Assembly: GCF_001701045.1 (NCBI RefSeq)
Contig: NZ_CP016757.1
Coordinates: 3,126,219-3,190,218 of the forward strand
Direction: 5' to 3'
Origin: Cloacibacillus porcorum
Lineage (GTDB): Bacteria; Synergistota; Synergistia; Synergistales; Synergistaceae
Length of the DNA stretch: 64,000 nucleotides
A program made the position numbers and the translations under genes. Numbering within the stretch: position 1 is the stretch's first letter; each line of letters opens with the position of its first letter. Below, one piece after another: positions 25,794 to 33,793 of the stretch. The notes beneath the pieces were generated by a model, which saw nothing but the letters and a program-made list of their open reading frames with translations, searched no databases and was not told the origin of the DNA.

Positions 25794-26159
25794 ATGCGAT
25801 ACACGAAAGAAGAGCGTCTTGAAATCGGACGAAAAGTTTATGAGGGGATAATGACACGTTACGAGGCTGCCGAAGCCTACGGCATCAGCGACGACACGGC
25901 TAGGGACTATATGCGGATGTATCGTGATTCCAACAGTCTGCCGCCCAAGTCTTCCGGAAACGGTTCGGACAGTTATGTTTACAAGCCTTCCGAAAGACAG
26001 CCTGACCTATCAGATTATGAGTCCATGACAAAAAAAGAACTCATTGTTGAGTTGATTAAAGCGAAAGTAGCGGAAGCAAGATTAAAAAAAGGCTACGAGG
26101 TGAAAGGAGATGGTCCGGTAAAGGAATATATCCTTTTAGACAGCTCGAATACCAAGTAA
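25794..26159 (+). CDS. IS3-type transposase orfA
   Basis: 121 aa helix-turn-helix protein (YTKEERLEIGRKVYEGI, YEAAEAYGISDDTARDYMRMY) with a coiled-coil-like C-terminus (MTKKELIVELIKAKVAEARLKK). AGGAGG lies 6 bases before the ATG; a longer frame upstream covers the IS leader. An A7 slippery run at 26084-26090 would shift ribosomes -1 into orfB, giving the OrfAB transposase in an intact element. The element's orfB is broken here, so this copy is probably immobile by itself. Confidence 0.82.
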   Translation: MRYTKEERLEIGRKVYEGIMTRYEAAEAYGISDDTARDYMRMYRDSNSLPPKSSGNGSDSYVYKPSERQPDLSDYESMTKKELIVELIKAKVAEARLKKGYEVKGDGPVKEYILLDSSNTK

Positions 26160-26945
26160 TTCTGGAACTATCCGAGTATTTTCCTGTAGTCATCCTGTGC
26201 CGTGTGACGGGGATTCCCAGAAGCAGCTTCTATAACTGGAAACGCAGCCTGTTTGAACCGTCCAAAAGAGCGAGGGATTTTGCTAGAAGCGTAATACTCT
26301 TTATGGAATATCATAAAAGATATCCGTCGCACGGATACAGATGGCTTAACGCGAAGATACGCCTTGACACCGGAATAGTCCATTCAGATCCGTACGCCTA
26401 TAAATGCTGCAGGGCTGCCGGTATACTCACCGATGCAGTACATAGCGAGCGATATGACTGCATTCTGCTTCAAAGGTACGTACTATGAGCTGAGACTGTA
26501 TATGGACCTATGGAACAACGAAATAGTAAGCCACGCGTTGTCTTCAAGGCGCGGAGACAGAATGACATACATAGACGGGCTGGAAGGACTGATAATGAAT
26601 AAAGATAAAAAAACGGAATGGCAGACGATACTGCACACAGACCAGGGCGCGGTACACGCCTCCAAGAAATACAACGACATATTGGAACTGAACCATATAG
26701 CCCACTCCATGTCCAGGAGCGGAACTCCTACGGACAATGCGGCGATGGAAGCGATAAACGGCTGGCTGAAAGCGGAGCTGTTTACAGACTTTCATGTAAC
26801 AGGCAAAGAAAACATAGAGCGGGAGATAGAGGAATACATAAAATTCTTCAATGAAGAGCGTCCGGCCTATGCTTTGGGATACATGACGCCGAAACAGTAT
26901 AAGGAGGCGTATGGCGGAAACGGCAGTTTTAGGAGTAGGACGTAA
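26084..26945 (+). pseudogene. IS3-type transposase orfB, broken by internal deletion
   Basis: The -1 frame after the slippery A7 reads LEYQVILELSEYFPVVI, VTGIPRSSFYNWKRSL and HGYRWLNAKI up to CCRAAGIL near 26430. There the reading continues only in another frame, from about 26433: IASDMTAFCFKGTYYEL, ILHTDQGAVHAS, SRSGTPTDNAAMEAINGWLKAELF and EYIKFFNEERPAYALGYMTPKQY. The catalytic Asp, Asp and Glu positions of the DDE domain are all readable, but about 20-25 family residues and the frame are lost between the parts. Confidence 0.78.
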
Positions 26946-27034
26946 CGAGATGCACCCTACTATACAGAGTTAAGCAAGTCAACTGTCCAGTTTTTGTTGA
27001 CTAGTGCAACCAAAGTATGGAGAAAAACAGAGTA

Positions 27035-27070
27035 CAAAAAAAGGCCAGAGGGAAAGTATCCCCTCTGGCC
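27035..27070 (-). terminator. Intrinsic terminator of the autotransporter gene
   Basis: ggccagaggg (27043-27052) pairs with ccctctggcc (27061-27070). On the minus strand it is followed by a T8 run (A8 at 27035-27042), 39 bp past the stop codon. Confidence 0.9.
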
Positions 27071-27108
27071 TGCGCACCCCGATATCGGACACTCCGATAA
27101 ACGGTCTG

Positions 27109-30100
27109 TTACTGCTTGGGAAGCTGTTTCTTAAGGGCCTCGTTCTCGTCCTTAAGTTCCTGCAGCGCGTACTGCACTTCCATAAGCTGTTTCTGAACGT
27201 CGTTCATGTTCTGCGCAAGAGCCGGCTTGTTCTTATCCTTCTTACCGACCGCGAAGCTGATGCCCGCACGTCCCATCATGTCTCCGTCGGAGCAGAGGGA
27301 AGCGCCAAGATTGAACATAACGTTGTCGCGTACGTAGTGGTAAACTCCAACCGCCACCGCGTACTCGTCGCGGTAGGTGCCGAAGGCCGCGGAGAGCGTC
27401 GTCGGCTGATAGGGGTTATAGGGAACAGGAGCAAGACCGGAGAGAGCCGCGGCATGCGCTCCGACGATGTTAATGCTCTCCTGCAGGTCGTCCATGCGAC
27501 GATAGGCCTGCCAGAGCTGGTTGCCCGTCACAGCGTCGCTGCTTCCCCTGTAAACACCGCCGTCCGCGAGGCCGGTAATCGTCCCGCCGCCCATATCGAG
27601 CCTGTTGCTGCTTCCGTCATAGGTCAGTCCACCGACCTTCATGCCGTATCTTCCGTAGTACGCGGCTAAGGTGCCGTTCTCATAGATATCCATGCCGACG
27701 CCATTGATTGCCGTGCCGGTGCCTGCAGCGAAGTCAGACGCGTTGTTGGAGAAAACTCCGCCTTCCTTAGCATAGAGCATACCATCGACGGTAGCGTCGC
27801 CTTTGACCGTAAGGTCTTTCTCTACTGTGGCGTTGCTTGCAAAGTTCGCATCGCCGGCTACGTCGAGCGTACCGTTGAGGTCGGTGTTCCCGTTGACCGT
27901 AAGGTCTTTCTCTACCGTGGCGTTGCTTGCAAAGTTCGCATCGCCGGCTACGTCGAGCGTACCATTGAGGTCGGTGTTGCCGTTGACCGTAAGGTCTTTT
28001 TCTACCGTGGCGTTGCTTGCAAAGTTCGCATCGCCGGCTACGTCGAGCGTACCATTGAGGTCGGTGTTGCCGTTGACCGTAAGGTCTTTCTCTACTGTGG
28101 CGTTGCTTGCAAAGTTCGCATCGCCGGCTACGTCGAGCGTACCGTTGAGGTCGGTGTTCCCGTTGACCGTAAGGTCTTTCTCTACCGTGGCGTTGCTTGC
28201 AAAGTTCGCATCGCCGGCTACGTCGAGCGTACCGTTGAGGTCGGTGTTCCCGTTGACCGTAAGGTCTTTTTCTACCGTGGCGTTGCTTGCAAAGTTCGCA
28301 TCGCCGGCTACGTCGAGCGTACCATTGAGGTCGGTGTTGCCGTTGACCGTAAGGTCTTTTTCTACCGTGGCGTTGCTTGCAAAGTTCGCATCGCCGGCTA
28401 CGTCGAGCGTACCATTGAGGTCGGTGTTGCCGTTGACCGTAAGGTCTTTTTCTACCGTGGCGTTGCTTGCAAAGTTCGCATCGCCGGCTACGTCAAGCGT
28501 ACCATTGAGGTCGGTGTTGCCGTTGACCGTAAGGTCTTTCTCTACCGTGGCGTTGCTTGCAAAGTTCGCATCGCCGGCTACGTCGAGCGTACCGTTGAGG
28601 TCGGTGTTCCCGTTGACCGTAAGGTCTTTCTCTACCGTGGCGTTGCTTGCAAAGTTCGCATCGCCGGCTACGTCGAGCGTACCATTGAGGTCGGTGTTGC
28701 CGTTGACCGTAAGGTCTTTCTCTACCGTGGCGTTGCTTGCAAAGTTCGCATCGCCGGCTACGTCGAGCGTACCGCCTATTCCGAGGTTACCATCGGTCGT
28801 GATGTTGCCGTTTTCAATCGTCGTCTGCGAACCGGGGGCTCCGACTGTTACCTTGTTTCCAACCGTGAGCCCGCTGCTATCCGCAACGACGTTGCCGGCG
28901 CCGGCGCTGAGTGTGCCGTCGATGGTCGCGTCATTCCCGACGTTCAGGTTGTTGTTTATCACAGCATCCTGTGCCGTCATTGTGCCCGTGAACGTACCGT
29001 CCTTCGCGCTTACGTCGCCGGTGAACGTGCCGTTGACCGCGCTGATGTTGCCGTCAGTGCTGATGTTGCCGGTCGCGTGGACATTGCCGTTAACGCCAAG
29101 CGCGCCGTTAAGTTCGGTGGCTCCGTTGACTTTAAGCCCGCTAAATTCAGCACTGCCTGCTTCGAGAGAGCCGAACTTGCCGAGACCGGTGGCCGTCACC
29201 GTTCCGTTTTCTATCACGGTGTTGTTGCCCGCCATTCCGACTTCAACCTTCGTCCCGAACGTACCGTTTGCAGCGGAGAGGTCGCCGGTTACGTCAAGAT
29301 TGCCGCCGACCGTCGCGTCGCCGGTTACATCAGCTGTGTCCGCAGTGAGGCCGCCTGTGACCGTAGCGCCGGCGTTCGCCGTGAGTGCGCCGTCAAGCGT
29401 CGTGTCTCCGGCTACGTAAAGCGTGCCGCCGACCGTCGCGTCGCCGATTACATCAGCTGCGTCCGCAGTGAGGCCGCCTGTGACCGTAGCGCCGGCGTTC
29501 GCCGTGAGTGCGCCGTCAAGCGTCGTGTCTCCGGCTACTTTGAGGCTGTTAAATTCCGGGTTTTTGTAGTCCGCGCCGAGCACGGTGCCTATCTTGCCGA
29601 TTTCTGCCGTATTGTTGTTGACGTCTGTTCTGAGAGTATCGGTATCCGTTCTGAGCGTAGCGATGTCGCCAGTGTTTGTGGCTATCTGCGCCGTGTTCGC
29701 GGTGATGTTTGCCGCGTTGTTGTCGACATCGGTTCTGAGTGTACCGACGTCTGTTCTGAGAGTATCGGTATCCGTTCTGAGCGTAGCGATGTCGCCAGTG
29801 TTTGTGGCGACAGTGGCGCCGATGTCGGTTCCGCCGATGGTCAGCGAGTCGGCCGTCGTCGCTCCCAGCGTCGTCTCTCCGGTTACTTTGAGGCTGTTAA
29901 ATTCCGGGTTTTTGTAGTCCGCGCCGAGCACGTCGCCTAATTTATTCAGCCCTTCCCCGACGTTGATGTCGCCGCCGGAGCCTGCCCCGACCAACAGTTC
30001 CGTAGCCACCGTGGTTCCCAGCCTTACTTCAGTAGCCCCCGAAGCGTCTAATGTTCCGGTGACTGTAGTAGTGCCGGTTATTTCGACGTCTCCCGTCCCG

Positions 30101-30222
30101 AGAGATGAACCCCCCGCTGTTATGTCGGCCATCGCACCTGCTGGCAACATGGAAACCATAAACGCCGCAATCAGTGCATATGTCGAATACCTCACATAAG
30201 ACCTATTCCTGAACAACTTCAA
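27109..30222 (-). CDS. Trimeric autotransporter adhesin (YadA-anchor)
   Basis: 1037 aa surface adhesin. It has a signal peptide of about 32 aa (ALIAAFMVSMLPAGAMA) and a passenger of beta-roll/left-handed coil repeats. TLRTDTDTLRTDV-type coiled-coil segments cover about 145-215. Eleven near-identical 30-aa units (consensus NTDLNGTLDVAGDANFASNAT plus VEKDLTVNG) cover about residues 479-808. The C-terminal YadA-like anchor (about 915-1005: VTGNQLWQAYRRMDDLQESI, YAVAVGVYHYVRDNVMFNLGAS, GRAGISFAVG) is followed by an unusual extra coiled coil (VQKQLMEVQYALQELKDENEALKKQL). GC-rich, unlike the rest of the island. An OmpH-like gene lies 241 bp upstream. Confidence 0.9.
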   Translation of the reverse strand: MKLFRNRSYVRYSTYALIAAFMVSMLPAGAMADITAGGSSLGTGDVEITGTTTVTGTLDASGATEVRLGTTVATELLVGAGSGGDINVGEGLNKLGDVLGADYKNPEFNSLKVTGETTLGATTADSLTIGGTDIGATVATNTGDIATLRTDTDTLRTDVGTLRTDVDNNAANITANTAQIATNTGDIATLRTDTDTLRTDVNNNTAEIGKIGTVLGADYKNPEFNSLKVAGDTTLDGALTANAGATVTGGLTADAADVIGDATVGGTLYVAGDTTLDGALTANAGATVTGGLTADTADVTGDATVGGNLDVTGDLSAANGTFGTKVEVGMAGNNTVIENGTVTATGLGKFGSLEAGSAEFSGLKVNGATELNGALGVNGNVHATGNISTDGNISAVNGTFTGDVSAKDGTFTGTMTAQDAVINNNLNVGNDATIDGTLSAGAGNVVADSSGLTVGNKVTVGAPGSQTTIENGNITTDGNLGIGGTLDVAGDANFASNATVEKDLTVNGNTDLNGTLDVAGDANFASNATVEKDLTVNGNTDLNGTLDVAGDANFASNATVEKDLTVNGNTDLNGTLDVAGDANFASNATVEKDLTVNGNTDLNGTLDVAGDANFASNATVEKDLTVNGNTDLNGTLDVAGDANFASNATVEKDLTVNGNTDLNGTLDVAGDANFASNATVEKDLTVNGNTDLNGTLDVAGDANFASNATVEKDLTVNGNTDLNGTLDVAGDANFASNATVEKDLTVNGNTDLNGTLDVAGDANFASNATVEKDLTVNGNTDLNGTLDVAGDANFASNATVEKDLTVKGDATVDGMLYAKEGGVFSNNASDFAAGTGTAINGVGMDIYENGTLAAYYGRYGMKVGGLTYDGSSNRLDMGGGTITGLADGGVYRGSSDAVTGNQLWQAYRRMDDLQESINIVGAHAAALSGLAPVPYNPYQPTTLSAAFGTYRDEYAVAVGVYHYVRDNVMFNLGASLCSDGDMMGRAGISFAVGKKDKNKPALAQNMNDVQKQLMEVQYALQELKDENEALKKQLPKQ
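27799..28788 (-). repeat. Eleven tandem 90-bp coding repeats
   Basis: A 90-bp unit, counted by the recurring word aaagttcgca at 27841 and every 90 bases to 28741, occurs 11 times with only scattered single-base changes. Each unit encodes 30 residues, so gain or loss of units keeps the adhesin in frame. The near-identity implies recent expansion or gene conversion. Confidence 0.95.
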
Positions 30223-30463
30223 TGTTTTCTGTACCTCTCTTTCCGATTTGTTCTTCTGCCTGTGTCTGCTGCAGCTCTACTAAGTATTACGTGTGACTTT
30301 ATGTTCCAACCGATTCTTACCCCCTTCCTCTACACCTGTTCAAATAAGTGAGAAAAACAACCCCTCGACAGTGAGGAACTACAGAGCTACGAAGTATACA
30401 AACAGCCTGTGACGCTGTATACCCGCACTTCCTCTTTCCCAGGTGGTGTCGCGCCGAAGTCGC

Positions 30464-30934
30464 TTACTTTTTAGTAAAGTCGATCTTCACCGCGTTAAGA
30501 CGGAGCAGTATCTCCTTACTGATATCCGACTCTTTCGCGTATCCGAGCGCTGTATTCACTGGGATCACCGCCGTCACGCCCTTCTTGTTCGATTTCAGCC
30601 AGTCCTGCACGGAGTTCCTCAGAGCGGTAATGACGAGCGCTCTGACACGGTTGTATTCGCGCTGGTATTCTCCGTTCAGTTCCGTCTGCTTGCGAGCTAT
30701 CTTCTGCTGCCCGTCCTTCGCCTTCGCGTTTTTCTCGCTGAAACGCTTCAGTTCGCCTTCGAGCGCGTTCTTCAGATTGTTGACGTATTTCTGCCCCGCT
30801 TTGCCCGGCGCGCTCGAATCTATGACTTCCGCCACGTTGACCACCGCGACCTCGGCGCACGCCGGAACGGCGTCGGCGAGAGCACACAACACCAACAGTA
30901 ACAGCAACATTAAGGCTGTTTTTATAAAACGCAT
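30464..30934 (-). CDS. OmpH/Skp-like periplasmic chaperone
   Basis: 156 aa. Signal peptide (TALMLLLLLVLCALADAVPACA), then the Skp pattern: AEVAVVNVAEVIDSSAPGK at the start of the mature chain, a long charged coiled coil (VNNLKNALEGELKRFSEKNAKAKDGQQK and on), and a short C-terminal strand part (GVTAVIPVNTALGYAKESDIS). Skp-like chaperones hold outer-membrane proteins. Placed just upstream of the trimeric adhesin, it may be a dedicated chaperone. The 241-bp gap 30223-30463 holds no gene. Confidence 0.8.
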   Translation of the reverse strand: MRFIKTALMLLLLLVLCALADAVPACAEVAVVNVAEVIDSSAPGKAGQKYVNNLKNALEGELKRFSEKNAKAKDGQQKIARKQTELNGEYQREYNRVRALVITALRNSVQDWLKSNKKGVTAVIPVNTALGYAKESDISKEILLRLNAVKIDFTKK

Positions 30935-31131
30935 TATTTACCTTCTCCTTTTTTAAAAAATTGACGACAGGCTACGCCGGCCTACTTATATGCAGCCGCA
31001 GCGCTACCCGTCGTCAAAATACTGAAGGTACTGCATCATGACGAAGCACGCAAAAACTACAGCGTTTACGCGCAACGGTCTCAATGCAGAATAAGCTAAT
31101 TTAAGTTCATTTCTTAATCTAGAATAAACTC

Positions 31132-31142
31132 GGGGGGGGGGG
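31132..31142. repeat. G11 homopolymer tract
   Basis: Eleven consecutive G at 31132-31142, about 200 bp upstream of the OmpH-like gene (poly-C on its coding strand). The gap 30935-31339 holds no gene. Such tracts slip during replication. Confidence 0.9.
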
Positions 31143-31339
31143 AGGAGGAAAGATGTGATTAATACAAACTTTTTGAAGCTACTTGTAATCATATTTTCTT
31201 TCCCCTCCTATACTTTCTTTTTTGATTAAGTGTAACTTTCTAACATTGTATCAAAACATGATAATTTTGCAACATCGCGCAGCCACAAATTTACGAACTT
31301 TTTCATTCGTCCGGGCCTGCGGACAAATATTTGGACTAA

Positions 31340-31611
31340 GCGGCGATGGAAGCGATAAACGGCTGGCTGAAAGCGGAGCTGTTTACAGACTTTCATGTAA
31401 CAGGCAAAGAAAACATAGAGCGGGAGATAGAAGAATACATAAAATTCTTCAATAAAGAGCGTCCGGCCTATGCTTTGAGATACATGACGCCGAAACAATA
31501 TAAGGAGGCGTATGGCGGAAACGGCAGTTTTAGGAGTAGGACGTAACGAGATACACCCCTTACTGTACAGAGTTAAGCAAGTCAACTATCCAGTTTTTGT
31601 TGACTAGTGCA
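31340..31611 (+). mobile_element. Right-end fragment of the IS3-type element
   Basis: Matches 26739-27008 of the IS copy to the left nearly base for base. It encodes the last about 66 residues of orfB (MEAINGWLKAELFTDFHV to the end) and includes the right inverted repeat ending in tgactagtgca. The left part is missing. It abuts a Rha fragment directly. Confidence 0.88.
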
Positions 31612-31893
31612 AAGAAAGGTAAAGCCAGCCCCGTAGTATCCAGCAGGAAAGTCGCAGAGGTGTTTGAGAAACGCCACGACAATGTTCCACGTGACATAAA
31701 AGAACTTATTGTGGATGAAAGTTTTGGACTCCTCAATTTTGAGGAGTCCTTCTACATTAACTCACAGAACAAGGAGCAGCCCGAATACCTCATGACTCGC
31801 CTCGGCTTCTCCGTCCTGACAATGAACACGACAGAACTCGGAATAGTAATAGAAGCCGCGCCACGCGAAACTTATGTGTTGCCCGATTTATAA
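31612..31893 (+). pseudogene. Rha-family regulator fragment, copy 2
   Basis: Starts without its own start codon right at the IS end and reads SPVVSSRKVAEVFEKRHDN, VPRDIKEL and PEYLMTRLGFSVLTMN, then departs from the family after NTTELGIVIE and stops. It is an N-terminal domain remnant closely related to the other three copies. Confidence 0.7.
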
Positions 31894-32193
31894 AACGGCG
31901 ACCCGTGGTGGGTGGCTAAGGATGTTTGCGACGCGTTGGGACTTTCAGACGTGAGCATGTCAGTAGCAACGTTAGACGACGATGAAAAGCTAACACAAGC
32001 ATTACTTGTATCAGGTCAGCAACGTTGTGTTTGGCTCATCAACGAACCCGGCCTCTACTCCCTCATCCTCCGCTCCCGCAAGCCGGAGGCCAAGGCTTTC
32101 AAACGCTGGATAACCCATGAAGTAATCCCGGCCATACGCAAACACGACAGACACGCTAGAACGCTATATAAGCCTCATCTTTTGTCTGGATGA
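31894..32193 (+). pseudogene. BRO-N domain fragment, copy 1
   Basis: Reads NGDPWWVAKDVCDALGLSDVSM and WLINEPGLYSLILRSRKPEAKAFKRWITHEVIPAIRKH, the BRO/antirepressor N-terminal DNA-binding domain found in phages. The family's first residues are missing; a TAA from the preceding frame stands where they should be, and a GTG at 31912 is the only nearby start. It ends soon after the domain, so no C-terminal effector domain remains. Confidence 0.7.
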
Positions 32194-32369
32194 TAAACTT
32201 ATATCTACAAACAAAGTTATAGGCCTTCTCGTGGCTCTAGTGGCCTCTACGGGGGAATATACTACACACAGTAAGGTAGTTTTACGACATGCAAGTATTA
32301 AGTATATACGACGCTATAAGTCGCACCATGCGGCGCTATATATAAAACTAACGAAGGGAGCAATACAAC
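32194..32369. other. Short non-coding gap with first rcaccatgcgg hairpin
   Basis: Contains cgca/tgcg around 32322-32332 (core caccatgcggcgct) ahead of the ribosome-binding site of the next gene. The same core recurs at 32972-32985. Confidence 0.5.
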
Positions 32370-32942
32370 ATGACGAGGAAAGAACTTTCAGTCGCGGAAG
32401 CAAAGGCGCTCAACAGGGCAATATTAGGGATGAAACACGGCCTTTTATACCAGCCGGAGAACACGGCGTTTAAGGTGTCGTACCAGTACAAGGATGAGAC
32501 ACACGTCAGCGCGATAGCAAACGGTGCGTTAAGCCACTTGAAAGCAATCAGGATGCAGGCGGTACGGAACATAGAACACCTTTACTATTGCATCACCGTC
32601 CGCGTTGTCCGAGCTATGTACGTGACAGTAACGGGGGAAAAGCTGCGACAGACGGAGGCTTGCGTCAACTCCCACATCAAACTTCTGGAACAGGCCGCAA
32701 ATATCGCGGAGGATACGGCGGCTTTTATCGAAGAACTGGACTTTGCGGAAGACGACCCCGACACGGAAGAGGTAATAATCAGGTTCCGGCTTCTTGCCTG
32801 TATGTATGGAGAGATGGCGGCAAAGTCAACCAAAATAGCGATGAAGTTTTTCGGTGAAGATGACGACACGGATAAACATTGTCCGGCGACGGAAGAGGAA
32901 AAGCAGGAGGCGCGGGCAATATTGGCAAAGATATCAGCCTAA
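32370..32942 (+). CDS. Hypothetical island protein
   Basis: 190 aa, not recognised. It is mostly helical and charged: LSVAEAKALNRAILGMKHGLL at the start, a run of helices in the middle (THVSAIANGALSHLKAIRMQAVRNIEHLYY, VNSHIKLLEQAANIAEDTAAFIEEL), and an acidic stretch FGEDDDTDKH near the end. There is no signal peptide or membrane segment. GAAGGGAG precedes the ATG. A degenerate second copy of its ribosome-binding site and first codons is seen near 33025-33055 after a repeated hairpin, hinting that this gene was once duplicated. Function unknown. Confidence 0.6.
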   Translation: MTRKELSVAEAKALNRAILGMKHGLLYQPENTAFKVSYQYKDETHVSAIANGALSHLKAIRMQAVRNIEHLYYCITVRVVRAMYVTVTGEKLRQTEACVNSHIKLLEQAANIAEDTAAFIEELDFAEDDPDTEEVIIRFRLLACMYGEMAAKSTKIAMKFFGEDDDTDKHCPATEEEKQEARAILAKISA

Positions 32943-32962
32943 CGACGCACAACAGGTTGATT

Positions 32963-33187
32963 ATAAAAGCCGCACCATGCGGCGCTTAAGCCGTGCTATG
33001 CGGTGCTGTAAAACTTCGACACGAAAGGAGGGCAGCAATACAGACCAGAAAAGAACGGAGGCGGCAGGATGGGCAAAGCGGCGAAGTATAGGGCATAGCC
33101 TGTACACCGTGCCGTACATATAGTTTATTATGCTACTCATTATTGGTAATATAGAGACCCTATATTTCTGTATAGAGTCTCTATATT
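32963..33187. repeat. Repeated hairpins and remnant gene start
   Basis: gccgca/tgcggc (32969-32974 and 32978-32983) repeats the hairpin found upstream of the previous gene, followed by a degenerate third version (gccgtgctatgcggtgc). Then comes a ribosome-binding site and a decayed gene start. A hairpin with 11-base arms (33148-33158 and 33177-33187) follows just before the transposon. No intact gene is seen. Confidence 0.5.
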
Positions 33188-33275
33188 TTATTAAGGCTAT
33201 GTCACAACAAACAGTTGATAAATAGCCATTTTTATAGGGGAGTATCAGAACTCCCCTACAAACTGTTATTTGCAG

Positions 33276-33770
33276 TTATCTATACTCATTTGGAATTTCG
33301 ATACGAAGTGTCTCACACAATAACTTCACATCATGTGCATCATTTTCATCAAACTCGTATCCCAGATGGAACATTACTTGACTATATGGTTCAATACAGG
33401 AAACCTCTATTTCCTCAATTCTTCCTTTACCCGAAAAAGTTTCTACCGGAAAACAATCCCCATCATAAAGAATTTCACCTTCGTCCGTATATTCAAAACA
33501 ATGCAAATCAATAATTCTGTTTTTCAAATCTTCCCATACAGTATGGTTCAATGTTGTATATTCCATCTTAATCTCATAAAAGCCATTAGCTTTCATTATT
33601 TCTATAAAGTTCTGATAATCGTTCTTTTCTACAAAAATGTCAATATCATTATGGGCTCTTGACTGATATCCAAGAAGAGCATCTACACCCCAGCCACCAT
33701 CAAGAAAGACTTTAATCTCCGCATCTATTGCAAATTGAAGAATCTGTTTTACATCTGTTATATTGACCAT
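33276..33770 (-). CDS. lnu(C): Lincosamide nucleotidyltransferase Lnu(C)
   Basis: 164 aa enzyme that inactivates lincosamide antibiotics by nucleotidylation. It reads almost as I remember Lnu(C), with MVNITDVKQILQFAIDAEI at the start, the nucleotidyltransferase signature LDGGWGVDALLGYQSRAHNDIDIFV (Gly-Gly-Trp-Gly-Val-Asp and the two metal Asp) and LHCFEYTDEGEI. The ATG at 33770 is chosen over a longer frame reaching into the transposase gene because the protein then matches the known length. AT-rich codon use unlike the host points to origin in Firmicutes. Confidence 0.93.
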   Translation of the reverse strand: MVNITDVKQILQFAIDAEIKVFLDGGWGVDALLGYQSRAHNDIDIFVEKNDYQNFIEIMKANGFYEIKMEYTTLNHTVWEDLKNRIIDLHCFEYTDEGEILYDGDCFPVETFSGKGRIEEIEVSCIEPYSQVMFHLGYEFDENDAHDVKLLCETLRIEIPNEYR

Positions 33771-33793
33771 CTTATCATCTCCACAAATTCTAA

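Larger units (their letters stand above)
25669..27008 (+). mobile_element. IS3-family (IS150-like) insertion sequence
   Basis: About 1340 bp with imperfect terminal inverted repeats of about 24 bp starting TGCACT (left 25669, right ending 27008). It carries orfA and a damaged orfB in the -1 frame. No clear target duplication was found. A hairpin with 15-base arms (25715-25729 and 25740-25754, one mismatch) precedes orfA; it may block outside transcription. A partial copy of its right end lies at 31340-31611. Confidence 0.8.

Noticed and set aside
27799-28788. Regular repeats considered as a CRISPR array
   Set aside because: The whole 90-bp unit is repeated with no unique spacers, it is coding, and there are no cas genes nearby.
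27803-29419. Long open frame of 538 codons on the plus strand across the 90-bp repeats
   Set aside because: It is the antisense shadow of the adhesin repeats. It has no ribosome-binding site and only low-complexity repeats, while the minus-strand protein has signal peptide, anchor and terminator.
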